Below are positions 35,846 to 38,649 of a DNA stretch of 38,649 nucleotides, piece by piece; the stretch's first letter is position 1, and every line of letters begins with the position of its first letter. The notes below the pieces were generated by a model. It was not told the DNA's origin. It worked only from the letters and a program-made list of their open reading frames with translations, and made no database searches. A program made the translations under genes and the position numbers. The stretch lies in contig CATECQ010000018.1 in assembly GCA_949498985.1 (NCBI GenBank), forward strand, positions 1 through 38,649, given 5' to 3'. Source of the DNA: Glaciecola sp. HTCC2999 (GTDB taxonomy: Bacteria; Pseudomonadota; Gammaproteobacteria; Enterobacterales; Alteromonadaceae).

Positions 35846-36560
35846 TAAATTAAAACGTATCACCGAATTTGGTGCGATAGATAAGATACTTGAAGATGGG
35901 CTAGCAGGTAAAATTAAACTGTACACCAAACTGAAAGCAGATGTGCAATTATCAATTAACAGAATAAAACATATACCAATGCATGGAGGGACATCAACAA
36001 AAATTACTCTGGAGAAAAATATACCATATCAGCATCATTCATCTGGTGACACTATTGAGCTAGGCTTTGAAGCAATTGAAGCCCTCAATACATATAGAAG
36101 ATTATCTAATGAGCATCTTGCACTCGTTTTTCAGTTAGATGATTCCTATGAACTTAGTTCTATAAAAGGTATTAAGCCAATCACATTCAGGGATGTTTAT
36201 ACTGAAGAGCCCGATAGTGAATGGCAAGCCTCGTATATACATTTAATTGCGATTGCTATAAAAGAGCTAAGTAAAGCAAACAAATCAACCAACGCTAAAC
36301 ATGTGCATGAATGGATATCAAGCGAGCTTAAATCAAACAATAGTGAATTTAAGACTTTTTTAGATGGAATTAGCGCCTACGACCCCACTAAAAAACCAAA
36401 CGATAAAGGTTACGATAGCGAGCTCTCGCCATACAGTCAAACATACAATCACAACATTGTGCTCAAATATAATAATTCCAAACCCGTGGAAAGGTGGAAC
36501 TTTAATAATCAAGTATCTAAAGTTAAAAAGAAATTAAAATCATCATCTTCGTCATCTTGA
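35835..36560 (+). CDS. Uncharacterised protein encoded with the integrase
   Basis: This 241-residue protein is not recognised. The start overlaps the integrase 3' end by 11 bases, which implies coupled expression. Visible features are an N-terminal basic stretch (MLTNKLKRITEF), a central ELGFEAIEALNTYRRLSNEHLALVFQLDD region, a likely helical AIAIKELSKANKSTNAKHVHEWISSELKSNNSEFK part, and a C-terminal tail rich in Lys then ending in a run of six Ser after KVKKKLK. No signal peptide or membrane segment is seen. Possible roles are excision control or element defence, neither supported by motif. Confidence 0.75.
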   Translation: MLTNKLKRITEFGAIDKILEDGLAGKIKLYTKLKADVQLSINRIKHIPMHGGTSTKITLEKNIPYQHHSSGDTIELGFEAIEALNTYRRLSNEHLALVFQLDDSYELSSIKGIKPITFRDVYTEEPDSEWQASYIHLIAIAIKELSKANKSTNAKHVHEWISSELKSNNSEFKTFLDGISAYDPTKKPNDKGYDSELSPYSQTYNHNIVLKYNNSKPVERWNFNNQVSKVKKKLKSSSSSS

Positions 36561-36601
36561 TGACAATTTCCCTATAAGACTTCGCTAATCTGCCCCTTGA
36601 A

Positions 36602-36626
36602 GCGCACGGCATTGGTTCCGTCGCGC
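36602..36626 (+). promoter_or_regulatory. GC-rich hairpin upstream of the alpA-type gene
   Basis: GCGCACGG (36602-36609) can pair with CCGT-CGCGC (36618-36626), allowing one bulged C. It stands out in an otherwise AT-rich island, 20 bases before the AlpA start codon, and may be an operator, an RNA leader hairpin, or part of a replication-origin region of the element. Confidence 0.4.
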
Positions 36627-36645
36627 ATAAAAGAGGCGTCCAAAA

Positions 36646-36840
36646 ATGACACCACTAATTAAGTTGGCCGAAGTAATGGCTTTAACAAAGAAATCTCGCT
36701 CGAGTGTTTATGCTGAGGCTAAAGATGGCCGATTCCCTAAACCTATCAAATTATCTGAACGCTCAAGCGCTTGGGTAGTTTCTGAAGTACAAGACTGGAT
36801 TGAATCAAAAATCCAGCAGCGTGATGAGGAAGCAGCGTAA
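36646..36840 (+). CDS. AlpA-family phage-type regulator
   Basis: The 64-residue protein LIKLAEVMALTKKSRSSVYAEAKDG is followed by RFPKPIKLSERSSAWVVSEVQDWI, the standard AlpA/MerR-like winged-helix signature (helix-turn-helix, then FPxPxKL and the W-x-x-x-E-V-x-x-W ending). AlpA-type proteins activate excision and replication genes of P4-like elements. It is 1 base overlapped with the next gene (TAATG), and a GC-rich hairpin precedes it. It likely controls the downstream replication genes. Confidence 0.9.
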   Translation: MTPLIKLAEVMALTKKSRSSVYAEAKDGRFPKPIKLSERSSAWVVSEVQDWIESKIQQRDEEAA

Positions 36841-37136
36841 TGGCCATCTATTTAAAACAAGCAGTAACGCACTACGTCTATAGTCGACTCACTGAACAAC
36901 AGAGTTTGGTAGTTGAAAAGCTAATTGTAAACGGAGAAATATCTGATAGGGAAATGATTGATTTAGGTATCAAAGGCCCCTCAGCATTAATTAAAAGTTT
37001 ACGGCAAATGGGTTTAGAAATTATTACTGTACCGTCCACTTTTACTATCGGCGCTTATGGTAAAAAAAACTACTTAACCCCTTTAACATTCCGCATCGAT
37101 GGAGAGGCACTATTTGAGGAAATTACTTATGACTAA
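36840..37136 (+). CDS. Small uncharacterised protein with a possible winged-helix fold
   Basis: This 98-residue protein overlaps the alpA stop by one base and the primase start by 8 bases, so it is part of the replication operon. The pattern TEQQSLVVEKLIVNGEISDREMIDLGIKGPSALIKSLRQMGLEIITV resembles a winged helix-turn-helix (helix, turn, recognition helix, wing), as in small proteins often found just before primases in satellite-type elements. It has no catalytic motif, and function is unknown. Confidence 0.75.
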   Translation: MAIYLKQAVTHYVYSRLTEQQSLVVEKLIVNGEISDREMIDLGIKGPSALIKSLRQMGLEIITVPSTFTIGAYGKKNYLTPLTFRIDGEALFEEITYD

Positions 37137-38649
37137 CGATTTAAACAAAAAAAACGACCTGCAAGCCGGCAAGCAAACACAGGTCGTTTCTATTAACTCA
37201 GCTAACATGAAGAACAAACTAACGTTTGCTTTAATGTACGCTAAATACAATTTTAACATATTTCCATGTAAACCAAACACTAAAATCCCTGCTGTTTCAG
37301 GATGGAAGGAGGCAGCAACTTGTAACCTTGATACAATTCAATCTTGGTGGACGCAGAATCCTGAGTACAACATCGGTGTGGTTGCAGATAGACATATTGT
37401 ACTGGATGTTGATATTAAGCCTGAAGATGCCCTTGATGGCTTTACTAGTTTGCAGCAGCATCCTGAGTTACCTACGACGTTTACGGTAAATACACCCAGT
37501 GGTGGGAAGCATTATTATTTTGATACTGATGATGCATCAATACTAACAATCTGTCAGGGTTTTGAGCCTGGTTTAGATATTCGTGCTGGTGGCAAAGGTT
37601 ACAGTATTGGTGTAGGCAGTAGTATCAATGGTGTGAATTATTCGACGACTAGCGAGACTTTTGACCTAGCTATAGCCCCGGATTGGGTCCTACAAGCGGC
37701 AACAAAGAAGCGTTCTGTTCCTGCGAAGCCTAAACTCCATGTAATGAGTAATACTGACGTTAAAACACCATTAGCTAATATAGCAGAGGCATTAACTTAC
37801 ATTGATCCTGATTCAGATTATGAACAATGGATTAATATCGGGATGGCTATTCACAGTGAATATCCAGGTATACAAGGGCTTGAGTTGTGGGATAACTGGT
37901 CCCGTGAAGGTGAAAAATATCAGCTCAGCGAGTGTGAGAAGCACTGGGATGGTTTTGATGATGATAAGGGTATTACCATCTCAACGCTGTTTTATTACGC
38001 CCCTGATTATTTAAAGTCCAAAAATGGATGTGTGGAGTTTCAAAATATATATGGTGAAAACGACACAACATTAGCGGAATTTCTGATTAATCAGCATCAA
38101 TCTACGATTGTGTATCATAGTACGTTAAAGCAATGGCTAGTGTTTGTTGATGGAGCATGGGTAAACGCTGAAGATGCAAAAAGGTTAGTATTTGAACGCC
38201 ATAAGCAAATGGTCAACCTACTTAAGCAACAGCTACTATCTGGGTTGTATGTACCGATGTCTTTGCCTTGGCTGAATAAAGCAATGAACAATGCAAGCTA
38301 TCGTTCAGTTCTTAAAATTATGGAAACACAACTGTCCATAGGTGTCGATAAATTAGATGCTAACCCAAACTTAATTGGATTAAAGACGGATGTTTACGAC
38401 ATATCCACTGATTCAATAAGGCCGGCGACGGGTGAAGACTTAGTCATAAAGTCATTAGGAGCCTGTCACGATAAACACGCCACTTGCCCTAAGTGGGAAG
38501 AGTTTATTCTTGTCGCCATGCAAAACGATAAAAAGATGGTTGATTATCTGCAGCGATTAGTTGGGTATTTTTTGACGGCAAGCATTAGTGAGCAACAGAT
38601 ATTTTTCTTCTACGGAAGTGGAGCTAATGGTAAATCAACCTTCTTAGAC
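37129..38649 (+). CDS. Primase-polymerase / superfamily 3 helicase, 3' truncated by window end
   Basis: An open frame runs from the ATG at 37129 to the end of the window (507 codons, no stop). It is the replication protein of the element. The N-terminal primase-polymerase domain has FPCKPNTKIPAVSGWKEA, the catalytic D93-x-D95 in LDVDI, SGGKHYYF (124-131) and D150-I-R. The middle, ALTYIDPDSDYEQWINIGMAIH, resembles a PriCT-type C-terminal domain, and from about residue 300 there is a D5-type N-terminal region. The Walker A of an SF3 helicase, GSGANGKSTF (496-505), is reached just before the end. A GAGGAAAT site precedes the start. It overlaps the previous gene by 8 bases. Confidence 0.92.
   Translation, partial: MTNDLNKKNDLQAGKQTQVVSINSANMKNKLTFALMYAKYNFNIFPCKPNTKIPAVSGWKEAATCNLDTIQSWWTQNPEYNIGVVADRHIVLDVDIKPEDALDGFTSLQQHPELPTTFTVNTPSGGKHYYFDTDDASILTICQGFEPGLDIRAGGKGYSIGVGSSINGVNYSTTSETFDLAIAPDWVLQAATKKRSVPAKPKLHVMSNTDVKTPLANIAEALTYIDPDSDYEQWINIGMAIHSEYPGIQGLELWDNWSREGEKYQLSECEKHWDGFDDDKGITISTLFYYAPDYLKSKNGCVEFQNIYGENDTTLAEFLINQHQSTIVYHSTLKQWLVFVDGAWVNAEDAKRLVFERHKQMVNLLKQQLLSGLYVPMSLPWLNKAMNNASYRSVLKIMETQLSIGVDKLDANPNLIGLKTDVYDISTDSIRPATGEDLVIKSLGACHDKHATCPKWEEFILVAMQNDKKMVDYLQRLVGYFLTASISEQQIFFFYGSGANGKSTFLD

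Overview
The window looks like a chromosome segment of a marine gammaproteobacterium, probably in the order Alteromonadales. The grounds are AT-rich DNA, the glmU / DeoR-type regulator / glmS block, dsbD and fxsA beside groESL, an aroQ-accB-accC operon, and generally Shewanella/Alteromonas-like proteins. I cannot name a genus. The window is partial at both ends: it opens inside gnd (minus strand) and closes inside a primase-helicase gene (plus strand).

Bases 1-20,200 are mostly housekeeping. In order they are gnd (5' end only), azoR, a small basic protein, an HNH-type protein, a MAPEG-family membrane protein, glmS-(DeoR regulator)-glmU for UDP-GlcNAc synthesis, a speA-alkA-ogt-eamA gene run, groESL behind a sigma-32-like promoter, a secreted amidohydrolase, fxsA, dsbD, a stand-alone H-NOX haem sensor, and aroQ-accB-accC. 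A beta-carbonic anhydrase follows.

Bases 21,000-34,100 form the most interesting part: what looks like an integrated sulfide-oxidation and sulfide-resistant respiration locus. A FisR-type sigma-54 activator (21119-22435) carries Cys residues with the same spacing as those reported for the sulfane-sulfur sensor FisR. A minus-strand operon encodes a TauE/SafE exporter, a persulfide dioxygenase, a phosphatase/rhodanese-like domain fused to sulfide:quinone oxidoreductase, two YeeE/YedE-type transport proteins and a methyltransferase. Divergent from it is a plus-strand operon encoding a cyanide-insensitive-type cytochrome bd oxidase (cioAB), its CydDC assembly transporter and a periplasmic DsrE-like protein. 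A near-consensus sigma-54 promoter lies directly upstream of cioA. The likely logic is: sulfide is oxidised to persulfide by SQR, with electrons entering the quinone pool; persulfide goes to sulfite through the dioxygenase; sulfite leaves through TauE; and the quinol is reoxidised by a bd-type oxidase that tolerates sulfide. Sulfane sulfur sensed by FisR would switch on the oxidase.

Bases 34,080-38,649 are the start of an integrated genetic element next to a broken Lrp/AsnC gene. A tRNA 3'-end fragment lies between two nearly identical 20-bp repeats, like an attP core between integrase arm sites. A P4-type tyrosine integrase follows, then an unknown 241-residue protein, an AlpA-type regulator, a small unknown protein, and a primase-polymerase/SF3 helicase that runs off the end. 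No CRISPR array, rRNA or intact tRNA was seen.
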